Shown: positions 50,709-59,948, counted from the stretch's first letter. The stretch: DNA of 64,000 nt from CAWEWH01 sp963812775 (GCA_963812775.1 CAWEWH010000005.1:1240001-1304000), one strand, 5' to 3'. Translations and numbers: made by a program. Notes: a model not told the origin generated them from the letters alone.

Positions 50709-52166
50709 ATGGACCTGAGAAGAGCCCACTTCATCGGCATCGCGGGGGCCGGCATGAGCGCCACCGCAAAACTCCTGCGCGACAGCGGCGTCGTGGTCAC
50801 CGGATCGGACGAGGCCGCATATCCGCCCGTCTCCGGCTTTCTCGTGCAGGAAGGGATCGACTGCCGCACGCCCTACGATCCGCGCAACATTCCGGCTGAC
50901 GCGGACATCGTCGTCATCGGCAAGAACGCGAAGCTCGTGCCCGAGCACAATTCCGAGGTGGCGGCCGCCTATGCGAGCGGAAAAAAGGTTCTGTCATTTC
51001 CCGAGGTGCTGGGCGAGCTGTCGCGCGAGAAGGAAACGGTCGTCGTCGCCGGAAGCTTCGGCAAGTCGACGAGCGCCGCACTGCTCGCCCATTGTCTCGA
51101 AGCGATGCACGACAAGGACGGCAACGGGCTCGGCGCATCGTTCTTCATCGGCGCGCTGCCGTTGACGCCGGCCACCAATGCGCGCCTCGGCGGCGGCCGC
51201 CTCTTCGTCATGGAGGGGGACGAGTATCCGTCCTCGAACACCGACCCGCGCTCGAAGTTCCTGCACTATCGCCCGGCGCATCTTCTCGTCACGCCGCTGG
51301 CGCACGATCACGTCAACGTCTTTCCGACGCCCGACGACTATCTGCGCCCCTTCGAGGAGCTCGTGGCGCTTCGCCAAGGCAACGCGGCGCATCGCCATGG
51401 CGCCGTCGTCGTGTGCACCGAGGGCGACCTCAGCGGCGCGTTCCTGTCGCGGCTCCGGCATCCCGTCACCACCTACGGCCTCGCCGACGGCGAATTCCAG
51501 GCCGGCGACATCGTCTGGGGGGAGCGGACGCAGTTCTCGCTGCTGCATCACGGCCGTGCCATCGCGCGGCTCGAGACGACGCAGCTCGGCGAGCACAACG
51601 TCCAGAACATCGTCGGTGTCGGCGCCCTCCTGTCCTCGCTCGGTCTCCTGTCGCTCGAGCGCTTCGTGCCGGCCGTCGCGAGCTTCAGGGGCGTGCGCCG
51701 GCGGCTCGACCGCAAGTCCGAGAAGACGACCATCCCCATCTTCGAGGGCTTCGGCTCGTCCTACGACAAGGCGCGTAGCGCCATCGCGGCGATGCGCCGC
51801 CACTTCGCGGCCCGCCGCCTGCTCGTGGTGTTCGAGCCGCATACGTTCAGCTGGCGCAACCGCGCCATGTTGCATTGGTATGACGATGTCTTCGACGGCG
51901 CCGAGAAGGTCTTCGTGTTCGAGCCGGCGTCGCAGGGGGCTGCGACGCACGCGCAAGTCTCGCAGACCGAGATCGTGGCGCGCGTGCGCGGCGCTGGCTT
52001 CGATGCCGAGCCGCTCAACGACCCGGAGGCCGGCGTGGCGCGCATCGCCGCCGAGCTGCGCCGCGACGATTCGATCCTGCTGCTGACCTCCGGCGATCTC
52101 GGCGGGCTCATCGAGCGCATTCCCGCCGTGGCCGAGAAGGCCTTTCCGACGAGCGCCGTCAACTGA
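50709..52166 (+). CDS. mpl: Mpl-like UDP-N-acetylmuramate:tripeptide ligase
   Basis: Mpl recycles cell-wall tripeptide by joining it to UDP-MurNAc. The 485-residue Mur ligase has the N-terminal FIGIAGAGMSATAKLL, the P-loop region VVVAGSFGKSTSAALLAH, the Mpl-like acidic region MEGDEYPSSNTDPRSKF followed by HYRPAHLLVT, and a C-terminal domain with FEGFGSSYDKARSAI and VVFEPHTFSWRNR. The P-loop reads GSFGKS where family members have GTHGKT, an unusual substitution. A MurC paralogue is an alternative, but the EGDEY...KFLHYRP region favours Mpl. Confidence 0.82.
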   Translation: MDLRRAHFIGIAGAGMSATAKLLRDSGVVVTGSDEAAYPPVSGFLVQEGIDCRTPYDPRNIPADADIVVIGKNAKLVPEHNSEVAAAYASGKKVLSFPEVLGELSREKETVVVAGSFGKSTSAALLAHCLEAMHDKDGNGLGASFFIGALPLTPATNARLGGGRLFVMEGDEYPSSNTDPRSKFLHYRPAHLLVTPLAHDHVNVFPTPDDYLRPFEELVALRQGNAAHRHGAVVVCTEGDLSGAFLSRLRHPVTTYGLADGEFQAGDIVWGERTQFSLLHHGRAIARLETTQLGEHNVQNIVGVGALLSSLGLLSLERFVPAVASFRGVRRRLDRKSEKTTIPIFEGFGSSYDKARSAIAAMRRHFAARRLLVVFEPHTFSWRNRAMLHWYDDVFDGAEKVFVFEPASQGAATHAQVSQTEIVARVRGAGFDAEPLNDPEAGVARIAAELRRDDSILLLTSGDLGGLIERIPAVAEKAFPTSAVN

Positions 52167-52205
52167 AGCAATGCCTCAGATCAAGTTGTCATGGCGACTT
52201 TGATC

Positions 52206-52333
52206 CTCCCCCTTCAGGGGGAGGTGGCCGTGCGCAGCACGGCCGGAGGGGGTCTGACGGATTGGCGCATCAGACCCCACCCCGATCACGCATCGCTGCG
52301 CTTGCGCGATCGACCCTCCCCTGAAGGGGAGGG
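52206..52333. repeat. Composite palindromic (CCCTCCCC) repeat element
   Basis: CCTCCCCCTTCAGGGGGAGG, GGCCGTGCGCAGCACGGCC, GGTCTGA ... TCAGACC, and GACCCTCCCCTGAAGGGGAGGG are successive stems. The element is related to 30277-30475 by the CCCCACCCCGAT and GCGATCGACCCTCCCC core. It lies between mpl and the convergent CaiB-like gene. Confidence 0.75.
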
Positions 52334-52376
52334 ATCAGAGCCGGAACTTTGACGAAGATCCTAGTCTAGCCCGGGA

Positions 52377-53581
52377 TCACACAACGCCCTCGGCGCGCAG
52401 CGCCGCGATCTCGGCGCCGCCGTAGCCCGCCTCCGCCAGGATCGTGTCGTTATCCTGCCCCGGCAGCGCCGGCGGCCGCTCGACGCTGCCGCCGCCATGC
52501 GCAAGGCGGAAGCCCGAGCCGACGAGCGTCATCGGCCCGTAGCGCGGTCTCGACCCGCTGCAGGACGTCGCGGTGGGCGAGCTGCGGATGCGCCACGATC
52601 TCCGGGATGGTCCACACGCGCGAGCAGGGCACGTCGGCCGGCGGTCAGCCGCGCCTCCCAGGTCTTGTCGTCGGCCGCGGCGAAGACGTCCTCGATGATG
52701 CGCGCGCAGCGCCGCCTCGTTGGCGAGCGCGCGCCGGCCAGTCGACGAAGCGCGGGTCCTTCGGCAGGTCCGGCCGGCCGATGGCGCGCGACGAGTGCCG
52801 CGAACTGCTTCTCGTTGTTGACCGCCAGCAGGATGTGGCCGCCCTTCACCTTGAACACGTCGGCGGTCGGCAGCCGGCTCTGCGCCCGGTTGCCGGACTG
52901 CCCCTGCACGTGGCCGCCCACCGTGTAGTCGGTCACGAACGACGACAGGAAGGTCAGCGCCGCGTCGAGCATGGCGACGTCGACGAGCTGGCCGCGGCCG
53001 GTATGCGTGCGCTGGTAGAGCGCGCTCGACACCGCGAAGGCCGCCGTCATGCCGCCGATGGCGTCGCACACGGCAAAGCCCGCCCGCGTCGGCCCGCTCT
53101 CGGGATGGCCGGTGACCGACATGATGCCGCTCATCGCCTGGATCTTGCCGTCGTAGGCGGCGGTGGTGCGCTCCGGGCCCGTTCTGGCCGAAGCCCGACA
53201 CGGCGCAATAGATCAGCTTGCGGGTTGACGCGCCGACAGCGCCTCGTAGCCGATGCCGAGCTTGTCCATGACGCCGGGGCGGAAGTTCTCCATCACCACG
53301 TCGGCCTTGGCGGCAAGGCGATGGACGATCTCGATCGGCCTTGGGCTTGGTGAGGTCGAGGGCGAGGTTGCGCTTGTTGGCGTTGATGGCCATCCAGGCG
53401 GTGCGACAGGTTGCGCGTCCGACCAGTCCTTGTTGGGCGGGCCGCGGCGCATGTCCTCGCCGCCCGGCCGCTCGATCTTGATCACGTCGGCGCCGAGCAG
53501 CGCCAGCTGGTAGCTGCCGAACGGGCCGGCGAACACCTGCGTGAAGTCGAGGACGCGGACGCCGGCGAAGGGCTTGGTCAT
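52377..53581 (-). pseudogene. CaiB/BaiF family CoA-transferase, heavily frameshifted
   Basis: The pieces of a complete class III CoA-transferase are spread over three frames. In order they read FAGVRVLDFTQVFAGPFGSY, GADVIKIERPGGEDMRRGPP, AINANKRNLALDL, DVVMENFRPGVMDKLG, YCAVSGFGQNGP, then SGIMSVTGHPESGPTRAG, HTGRGQLVDVAMLDAALTF, EDVFAAADDKTWEARL, RVWTIPEIVAHPQL and MTLVGSGFRLAHGG. About eleven single-base insertions separate them; removing them gives about 398 codons, normal for the family. There are no substitutions that create stops. Restored start is ATG 53581, overlapping the stop of the upstream gene (ATGA). Acyl-CoA substrate unknown. Confidence 0.82.
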
Positions 53582-54550
53582 GCCGCCTTTGCCTTCGGCT
53601 CCTGGCTGGCCACGCCTGAGCGTCCTCGCGCAGGCCCTTGGCCACCGCCTTCTGCTTGTCGAACTCGGCGCGGCGGCGGGCGATCTCCTCGGGCGACATG
53701 CGCGCGATGTTCTGGAAGTCGAGCTTCCAGTCGGGGCTCGGCGCTCCAGCGAGCGGCGATCTGCACGGTGGTGCGCGCGGCCGGCGCGCGTCTCCAGCAC
53801 GTCGCAGCGCCAGCTCCAGCGTGTGCGCCTGCGAGGCGGCATCCTTCGGCCGGCCCGCCGCGATTGCCGAGCGGGAAGTCGGAGAACAAGCAGCCGCGGC
53901 ACGCCGACATGCTCGACGATGTCCTTGGCGCAGCCCATCACCACGGTCGGCGATGCCGGCCTCCTCCAGGGCGCGGGCGGCGAGGCTGATGCTCTGGTGG
54001 CAGACCGGGCAATTGGCGACGAGGATCGCCGCATCGACGCCGTCGGCCTGGCAGCGCGCGACGACCTCCGGGCAATCGACCTCGAGCGTCGACGCGGTGG
54101 CTGCGGTTGGTGGGCAGGCCGTGGAAGCGCGGCGCAAGCGAGCCGATGCGGCCGCGCCCGGCGGCGCGCCGCAGCTCCGGCAGCGGGAACCAGGTGCCGC
54201 GGTCCTCGGCCGTCGTGTGCTTGCGGTCGATGCCGACGTGCGAGATGCGCAGGTCGTGGTCCGTGCGCCGTGTCGCCCGAATAGACCTCGTAGAACTTCG
54301 CCGCCGCGTTGTAGGGCGCGCCGGGCCCCTGGTCGCCCTTGTCGGGCTGGTAGGGCGCCGCCGTGGTGACGAGCGCGACGCGGCTCTCGGCCAGCGGCTT
54401 CCTCAGGGGCTGGAACGGCACCGTGGCGTAGTGCGCCCACTCGTAGGGCGCGCCGTAGCCGAGCGCCACGTAGTAGTCGCGGATGCGCTGCATGTAGGGG
54501 ATCGGCGCATCGTGCGCCGGCGCGAAGCCGAAATCGCGGTCACTGGGCAT
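53578..54550 (-). pseudogene. GrdB-like glycine/sarcosine/betaine reductase-family protein, heavily frameshifted
   Basis: The first frame gives PYMQRIRDYYVALGYGAPYEWAH and SRVALVTTAAPYQPDKGDQG. Later pieces in other frames read DLRISHVGIDRKHTTAEDRG, LPTNRSHRV, ILVANCPVCHQSISLAARAL, MGCAKDIVEHVGVPR, FSDFPLGN and DWKLDFQNIARMSPEEIARR. Nine or ten single-base insertions separate them; the restored protein would be about 321 residues. The family is related to the selenoprotein B subunit of glycine reductase, but the site here is NCPVCHQ with cysteine and no in-frame TGA, so not a selenoprotein. Activity is unknown; the coupled CaiB suggests a CoA-thioester pathway. Confidence 0.78.
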
Positions 54551-54653
54551 GGGAGCGTCTCCCGGGTGCAGGTTGCCGCCATTGTGCCGTCTTCAGGGCG
54601 CGCGCTCAAGCGGCGAGCCGCAGCCTGCCCGCATGGCTGGCCGAGCCCCAGGG

Positions 54654-55031
54654 CTACTCCGGCATGCGGGTCGACTGCCAGGCGCGCATGCGCCAGCCGC
54701 CGCCGGCCTTGGCATAGACCGCGAGATAGCGGACGGTGAAGCGCATCTCCTTGCCGTCATTGTCCACGTGGATGCCGGCAATGCCGGTGACGAGGCCCAC
54801 GTCGCCGCTGAAGCGCACGGCGCGGTCGCGGGGCGTGACGCCCTTGTATTGCGGCTTGCGGGCCTTGAGGTTGGCCATGTGCTCGGCCTTCGTCTCGAGC
54901 CGCGCTGTCGAGTGCACGTAGGTCAGGTCGTCGGACAGCACGGTGTCAAGCGCACTCCAGTCCTCCGCCCGCATGGCCTCGAAGCGCTTGTCGTCGGCGC
55001 CCAGCACGTCAGCTTCGGCCCCCGTCGTCAT
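54654..55031 (-). CDS. SnoaL/DUF4440-like protein (NTF2 fold)
   Basis: The 125-residue protein has an NTF2-like cone: DKRFEAMRAEDWSALDTVLSDDLTYVHSTARLETK, then VRFSGDVGLVTGIAGIHV and RFTVRYLAVYAKAGGGWRMRAWQSTR. Such folds occur in small enzymes and in proteins of unknown function. The start at 55031 follows GGAGGATGTC; an upstream ATG at 55043 also fits. It lies upstream of the GrdB-like gene and divergent from the Rieske oxygenase. No catalytic residues can be named. Confidence 0.78.
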   Translation of the reverse strand: MTTGAEADVLGADDKRFEAMRAEDWSALDTVLSDDLTYVHSTARLETKAEHMANLKARKPQYKGVTPRDRAVRFSGDVGLVTGIAGIHVDNDGKEMRFTVRYLAVYAKAGGGWRMRAWQSTRMPE

Positions 55032-55259
55032 GACATCCTCCATCGATCGCCGCTCTTCGGTTGATGATCCTTAGCAAGATTCCGGCGCGGCTTCATTCCT
55101 CAATCACGGCAAGGGGCGGCCACGTCCACGGGTCGAGACGGCCACCGGGCGCGACCCCCGCCGCGACCCCTGCGCAGACCGCATCTTGAAACCCGGCTGC
55201 CTTGCGTGCACGCTTGCCTGGACGGTGGCGGCGGCCGCCGCATCGACGGAGACGCGCCC

Positions 55260-56603
55260 ATGATGTCTGCCGAGGACAACAGGCTGCTTACTGAGAGCGG
55301 CGCCGAAACCCCGATGGGCGAGCTGCTGCGGCGCTTCTGGCTCCCCGCGCTCCTGTCGGAGGAGCTGCCGGAGCGCGACGGCACGCCCAAAAAGATCACG
55401 GTGATGGGCGAGGCGCTGCTCGCCTTCCGCGACACCGAGGGGCGCGTCGGCATCATCGACCAGCATTGTCCGCATCGCGGCGCCAATCTCTGGCTCGGGC
55501 GCAACGAGGAATGCGGCATCCGCTGCGTCTATCACGGCTGGAAGTTCGACGTGACCGGCCAGTGCGTCGACATGCCGACCTCCTATCCCGACCTCAAGGC
55601 CAAGGACGGCATGCGCATCAAGGCCTACCCGGCGCGCGAACAGGGCGGCATGGTGTGGGCCTATATGGGGCCGGCCGAGAAGGTGCCGGAGCTGCCGGCG
55701 CTGGAAGTGGCGCTGGTGCCCGAGAGCCACCGCTACGTCACCAAGAAATGGCAGGACTGCAACTGGGTGCAGGCGCTGGAAGGCAGCATCGACACGGCGC
55801 ATTTCTCTTTCGCGCATCTCACCTTCGACAAGGACGAGGATGACGACCTCGACATCGTCAAGCACTTGGCGAGCCCGCTGTCGCGCATGAACTTCGATCA
55901 TGTGCGCTGGATCGCCCACGACCCGCGCCCGGTCATCAAGGTGCTGCCGCACGAGGCCGGCCTCACCATCGCGGGTGGCCGGCTCACCGACGACGACAAT
56001 CTCTATTGGCGCATCGCCCAGTTCCTGATGCCGGTGCATGCCTATGCGCCGAGCGCCATGCCGGGCGAGAACATCTTTGGCCAGACGTTCGTGCCGGTCA
56101 CCGACACGACGTGCTGGATCTACACCTATGCCTGGAACCCGGAGCGGCTGATCAGCGCCGATGAGCGCAAGGCCTATCGGGCCGGCAACGGCGTCATTTC
56201 CGAGGTCGACGAGAACTACATGCCGGTGCGCCACAAGGGCAACGACTACCTGATCGACCGCAAGCTGCAGAAGACCAAGAGCTACACCGGCATCAAGGGC
56301 GTGTCCGAGCAGGACGCCGCCGTGCAGGACAGCCAGGGGCCGATCGCCGACCGCACGCGAGAGCATCTCGGCCCCACCGACATCGGGCTCCTGCATTTCC
56401 GCAAGCTGATGCTGACCTCGGCGCGGGAGCTCATGGCCGGCAAGGAGCCGGCCGCCGCGGCGTCCCCCGACCGCTATGCGGTGCGTTCCGGCGCCATCGT
56501 CACCCACAAGAGCAAGGAGCTGGCCGAGGTGATGGTCGAGCGCTTTGGCGATGCGGCGGGCTTCGTCGGCGCGGCCCGCCGGCCGGCTGCCGCGGCGGAG
56601 TGA
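55260..56603 (+). CDS. Aromatic ring-hydroxylating oxygenase, Rieske type (phthalate dioxygenase-like)
   Basis: The 447-residue oxygenase component has the Rieske cluster ligands Cys70-x-His72 and Cys89-x-x-His92 (QHCPHRGANLWLG; CVYHGWKFD), and a mononuclear iron site with Asp178, His181 and His186 in SIDTAHFSFAH. Layout resembles phthalate 4,5-dioxygenase-type oxygenases, which need a separate reductase; none is adjacent. GGAGACGCGCCC precedes ATG 55260. The last 20 residues, FGDAAGFVGAARRPAAAAE, recur in a partial copy at 57681-57764. Confidence 0.93.
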   Translation: MMSAEDNRLLTESGAETPMGELLRRFWLPALLSEELPERDGTPKKITVMGEALLAFRDTEGRVGIIDQHCPHRGANLWLGRNEECGIRCVYHGWKFDVTGQCVDMPTSYPDLKAKDGMRIKAYPAREQGGMVWAYMGPAEKVPELPALEVALVPESHRYVTKKWQDCNWVQALEGSIDTAHFSFAHLTFDKDEDDDLDIVKHLASPLSRMNFDHVRWIAHDPRPVIKVLPHEAGLTIAGGRLTDDDNLYWRIAQFLMPVHAYAPSAMPGENIFGQTFVPVTDTTCWIYTYAWNPERLISADERKAYRAGNGVISEVDENYMPVRHKGNDYLIDRKLQKTKSYTGIKGVSEQDAAVQDSQGPIADRTREHLGPTDIGLLHFRKLMLTSARELMAGKEPAAAASPDRYAVRSGAIVTHKSKELAEVMVERFGDAAGFVGAARRPAAAAE

Positions 56604-56730
56604 GCAGGGATCGCGCTAGGCAGTTCCTGGGCACGCTTGGCACGGGGTGGGGCTGGAGACTGTCCCAAGACGGCTGGCTGCCCGGACGGGCCGCGCCAAG
56701 AAATGTCCTTGATGTATCTATGTCTGCGCA

Positions 56731-57615
56731 CTACCCGGGCTCGAACGGACCCGGCTCGGAGAAGCCCTCGATCGATTCGACCTTTGCGTTGTTCTCGGCG
56801 ATGCTCTCGGGTGTCAGATGTGGATCGTGGAAGCCAGGTCCCATGACGATGGCGATACGTTGGATCGCTCCGGCTCCCACGTTGTAGATTCTGTTCGTCA
56901 CCGAACACCCATCGCTGGCCAGCCAGACGATCGCCGGCGCGACAGCCTCAACCGGCATGGTGGCTCTTCCATCTGCTTCAGCCGTGCGGGATCCCGCGGC
57001 CGGGTGCATCCTCGTATACGCGATCGGCGAAATGGTGTTCACGAGAATCCCATGCTTAGCGCCTTCAATGGCAAGAATGCGCATCAATCCGACGACTGCG
57101 CACTTGGCCGCTGCATAGGTGGCTTGGCCACGTAGTCCGAACAGCCCGCTGACTGACGTGACGAGGATGATCTTTCCATAGCGCTGTGCGACCATATGCG
57201 GCCAGGCAGCCTTTACCGTGTTAACTGGCCCGCCGAGGTGCGCGCGCCAATAATGATCGAAATCGTTCAGGGTGGCGTCCTCGAACAGCTGGCTTCCGCA
57301 GATACCAGCGTTGTTCACGAGAAGGTCGATTCTCCCGAAGTGCTTGATGGTTGCCGCGACCAGGTCGCTGCCACCTTCAGGGGTGGAAACATCGCTGTTG
57401 TTCGCGATTGCCTCGCCTCCACGTGACCGAATGAGGTCGGCCACCTGTCTCGCCATCGTGGCGTCCTTCCCGAACCCCGATACGTCGGTCCCCAGGTCGT
57501 TCACCACGAGTCGGGCGCCGCGTTCGGCGAGAAGTTCGACGTATGCCCGCCCCAGCCCGCGGCCTGCCCCGGTCACAACCGCGACCTTCCCCTCCAACGA
57601 AATTCGTTCAGGCAT
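56731..57615 (-). CDS. Short-chain dehydrogenase, hydroxyacyl-CoA dehydrogenase-like
   Basis: The 294-residue SDR has the cofactor loop VTGAGRGLGRAYVELLAERG, the NDLGTDVSGFGKD stretch, LLVNNAGICG, the active-site Ser in ILVTSVSGLFG, and the YAAAKCAVVG motif with Tyr and Lys. It resembles the SDR part of multifunctional beta-oxidation proteins. Start ATG 57615 is six bases after AGGAG. GC content and codon choice are lower than those of its neighbours, and it lies between two copies of the Rieske gene end, so recent insertion is likely. Confidence 0.9.
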   Translation of the reverse strand: MPERISLEGKVAVVTGAGRGLGRAYVELLAERGARLVVNDLGTDVSGFGKDATMARQVADLIRSRGGEAIANNSDVSTPEGGSDLVAATIKHFGRIDLLVNNAGICGSQLFEDATLNDFDHYWRAHLGGPVNTVKAAWPHMVAQRYGKIILVTSVSGLFGLRGQATYAAAKCAVVGLMRILAIEGAKHGILVNTISPIAYTRMHPAAGSRTAEADGRATMPVEAVAPAIVWLASDGCSVTNRIYNVGAGAIQRIAIVMGPGFHDPHLTPESIAENNAKVESIEGFSEPGPFEPG

Positions 57616-57680
57616 CTCGCGCTCCTCTTGCGTCAAGATTCAATGCTGCTCCCGCTTCGGTCTGCACCGCAATTCACCCC

Positions 57681-57764
57681 GTCGAGCTCGAGGAGATCGA
57701 GCGCTTCGGCGACGCGGCGGGCTTCGTCGGCGCGGCACGCCGGCCGGCTGCCGCGGCGGAATAG
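57681..57764 (+). pseudogene. Remnant of a second Rieske oxygenase gene (3' end)
   Basis: From GTC 57681 the frame reads VELEEIERFGDAAGFVGAA then RRPAAAAE and stops at TAG 57762-57764. The 64 bases 57697-57760 match 56536-56599 of the Rieske gene at all but three positions, and each difference is synonymous. So this is a fragment of a paralogue that was under selection, not a fresh copy of the same DNA. Nothing upstream of it encodes the rest of the enzyme. Confidence 0.75.
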
Positions 57765-57779
57765 AGCCGGTCGCGCCGC

Positions 57780-58337
57780 CTACTGGCCGAAGACATTTCC
57801 GTCGCGGACCGAACAGGTCGGCGAGCTGATGGTCGACGACAGCACTTCCAGCTTCTTGCCCGTCGTGCTCGAGACGATCATGATCGAGCCCGATCCCTTC
57901 TCCTTGGCGTTGACGACGCTGAGCGTGCAGCCAGCGAAGCCGCTGTCGAAGACGATCGTCATGCGCCGCGCCCCGCGCTCGAACAGGTGCTGACCGACGA
58001 GGGCGTTGCCGCTGAACCGCCACTCGCGCGCCGCATGAACCGCCCCCGGCCCCTTCGAGGCGGTGCCGCCTCCCTGGCCGCCGGATGCCGCGCCGCTGCT
58101 CGTCTGCGATGCATACTCGTCGAAAACGCGACCCTTGCTGCTGATGTAGAGCTTGATCGTGATGGCGAGCACCGCACCCTGGACCGTGTTGCTGGTATGA
58201 TCCTTGAGCGTCCGGTTCTCGCTGAAGCTGACGATCACCGATTTGTTCAGGAGCGGCGCGGGCGCCGCATCGGCCGGCGCCGCCATCGGCAGCAGCATGG
58301 CAAGAATGCAGCAACAGCGCGCAAGACGGGAGTTCAT
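57780..58337 (-). CDS. Exported hypothetical protein
   Basis: The 185-residue product starts with a signal peptide (NSRLARCCCILAMLLPMAA, cleavage near ADA). The mature part begins LLNKSVIVSFSENRTLKDHTSN and has a Gly/Ser-rich middle (SSGAASGGQGGG) and a C-terminal domain with GSIMIVSSTTGKKLEVLSST. There are two cysteines (AGCTLSVV, SPTCSVRDG). The start at 58337 follows GGAGGAAGG. I recognise no family; a beta-rich periplasmic domain is suggested. It lies 32 bases from the quinone oxidoreductase gene, same strand. Confidence 0.72.
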   Translation of the reverse strand: MNSRLARCCCILAMLLPMAAPADAAPAPLLNKSVIVSFSENRTLKDHTSNTVQGAVLAITIKLYISSKGRVFDEYASQTSSGAASGGQGGGTASKGPGAVHAAREWRFSGNALVGQHLFERGARRMTIVFDSGFAGCTLSVVNAKEKGSGSIMIVSSTTGKKLEVLSSTISSPTCSVRDGNVFGQ

Positions 58338-58369
58338 CGCCTTCCTCCGTGTGTACCAGCCGAATCCAT

Positions 58370-59353
58370 TCAAGGAATAAGCAGCAGCTTGCCGATGGTC
58401 GTGCGGCTTTCGAGGTCGCGATGCGCCGCGACAGCGTCGGCCAGCGCGTATTCCTTGTAGATATGCACCTTGAGCTTGCCGTCGCGAACCCAGCCGAAGA
58501 CGGCGTTGGCGCGGCCGATCCCCTCTTCGCCCGGCCGGCTGTAGTCGGCGCCGGCATGGTTGCTCAGATACACCGACTTGCCGCCCGGCGGCGGCCACGG
58601 GATGGGAGAAGCCGGCCCGCCGCTCTGCCCATAGGTGACCATGTGACCGCGGCGACTCAAGATGCGCAAGCCCTTCAGCCGCATGTCGCCGCCGATGGCG
58701 TCGAACACCGCGTCGACACCCTTGCCGTCGGTGCGCGCGTTGATCTCCTGTTCGAAGTCCACCTTGGTGTAGAGGATCACCTCATCGGCCCCGAGGCCGC
58801 GCACGAATTGCGCTTTGTCCTCGGACGAGACGGTGGCGTACACATAGGCGCCGAGCATCTTGGCCATCTGCACGAGGTTGGAGCCGACGCCGCCGGCAGC
58901 GGCGTGAATGAGAACGCGCTGGCCGGGCTTGGTGTGGTGCGAGTCGTGCGCGAGGTAGTGCGCGGTCCGCCCCTGGTTGAGCACGGCGGTCGCGATCTTC
59001 ATGTCCATGTCGGGCGACACCGGCACGAGCGAGATGGCTTGCAGCAGCATCTTCTCCTTGTAGGTGCCGAGCCGGTGCTGTCCGGCGAACACGACGCGGT
59101 CGCCGGCCTTCACGTGCCTGACGCCGTCGCCCACCGCCGCCACGATGCCGCCAGCTTCGTGGCCCGGGACCAGCGGCACGCCCATGGACGCCGCCGGGCC
59201 GAGGCCGCGCCGGTAGTTGGTGTCGCTGAAATTGATGCCGATGACCTCGAGGTCGACGATGGCCTGACCCGGACCGGGTGCCGGCGGCTCGGGCACATCC
59301 TCGTAGGTCAGCACCTCCGGGCCGCCGAAACGGTGCACGCATACGGCCTTCAT
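58370..59353 (-). CDS. Quinone oxidoreductase-like zinc-independent alcohol dehydrogenase family
   Basis: The 327-residue protein is a medium-chain dehydrogenase of the NADPH:quinone reductase group. It has GPEVLTYEDVPEP, the NRGLGPA-like start of the active-site face, VLIHAAAGGVGSNLVQMAKMLG for NADPH, and DAVFDAIGGDMRLKGLRILSRRG. No zinc-binding cysteine motif is present. It is the first gene of a pair with the exported hypothetical. Likely substrate is a quinone or enone, by family only. Confidence 0.88.
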   Translation of the reverse strand: MKAVCVHRFGGPEVLTYEDVPEPPAPGPGQAIVDLEVIGINFSDTNYRRGLGPAASMGVPLVPGHEAGGIVAAVGDGVRHVKAGDRVVFAGQHRLGTYKEKMLLQAISLVPVSPDMDMKIATAVLNQGRTAHYLAHDSHHTKPGQRVLIHAAAGGVGSNLVQMAKMLGAYVYATVSSEDKAQFVRGLGADEVILYTKVDFEQEINARTDGKGVDAVFDAIGGDMRLKGLRILSRRGHMVTYGQSGGPASPIPWPPPGGKSVYLSNHAGADYSRPGEEGIGRANAVFGWVRDGKLKVHIYKEYALADAVAAHRDLESRTTIGKLLLIP

Positions 59354-59542
59354 GGCTCGCTCCCCTCCACTCCATCCCGCCGCCGGTGCCTATAGCGGCA
59401 AAACCTCGGGGCGCGAAGCACGCTGCCGTCAACGATTGGACCGCACGGGCTGTGCATGGCGCCGGGCGACGCTCGACCCCCTTGATTTATTGTCCGGGCG
59501 GTCGTCGAACTGCCCATCCGACGAGATCAGCAAAGGCGCGCC

Positions 59543-59938
59543 ATGGCCAACGAGTCGAACACGGAGACGGCAAGTTTGCCGACCGCGAGCGCGCCGCGGG
59601 ACGTTGGCGCCATCAAGCTCTATCACGCGCACGTCTACTACGACGCATCGACGCGCGAGACGGCCGGCCTGCTGCGCGAGCGTGTCGCCGAGACGTTTCC
59701 GGAAGCGACGCTCGGCCGCTGGCACGACGCCCTTGTCGGCCCGCATCCGCGCTCGATGTATCAGATCGCCTTCCCGGTCGAGCTCTTCGCCGTCTTTGCG
59801 CCGTGGCTGATGCTCAATCGCGACGGCCTGACCATCCTTCTGCATCCCGAGACCGGCGCCGCCCGGGCCGATCACACGGCGCATGCCGTCTGGATGGGCG
59901 CCGTCCTGCCGCTGCGGCTCGATGTGCTGAAGAGCTGA
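59543..59938 (+). CDS. DOPA 4,5-dioxygenase family protein
   Basis: The 131-residue protein matches the DOPA 4,5-dioxygenase family (extradiol-like fold): IKLYHAHVYYDASTRETAGLLRERV, GPHPRSMYQIAFPVELF, and LNRDGLTILLHPETGAARADH with AVWMGAVLPL. The His residues in YHAHVYY, PHPRSM and LHPETG could bind a metal. Bacterial members act on catechol-type compounds in some cases. It is convergent with the flavin monooxygenase, which also fits aromatic metabolism. Confidence 0.85.
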   Translation: MANESNTETASLPTASAPRDVGAIKLYHAHVYYDASTRETAGLLRERVAETFPEATLGRWHDALVGPHPRSMYQIAFPVELFAVFAPWLMLNRDGLTILLHPETGAARADHTAHAVWMGAVLPLRLDVLKS

Positions 59939-59948
59939 GTGCCGCTGT

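Noticed and set aside
53578..54550. Selenocysteine in the GrdB-like protein
   Set aside because: The redox site is NCPVCHQ with TGC codons and no in-frame TGA or selenocysteine insertion element was seen.
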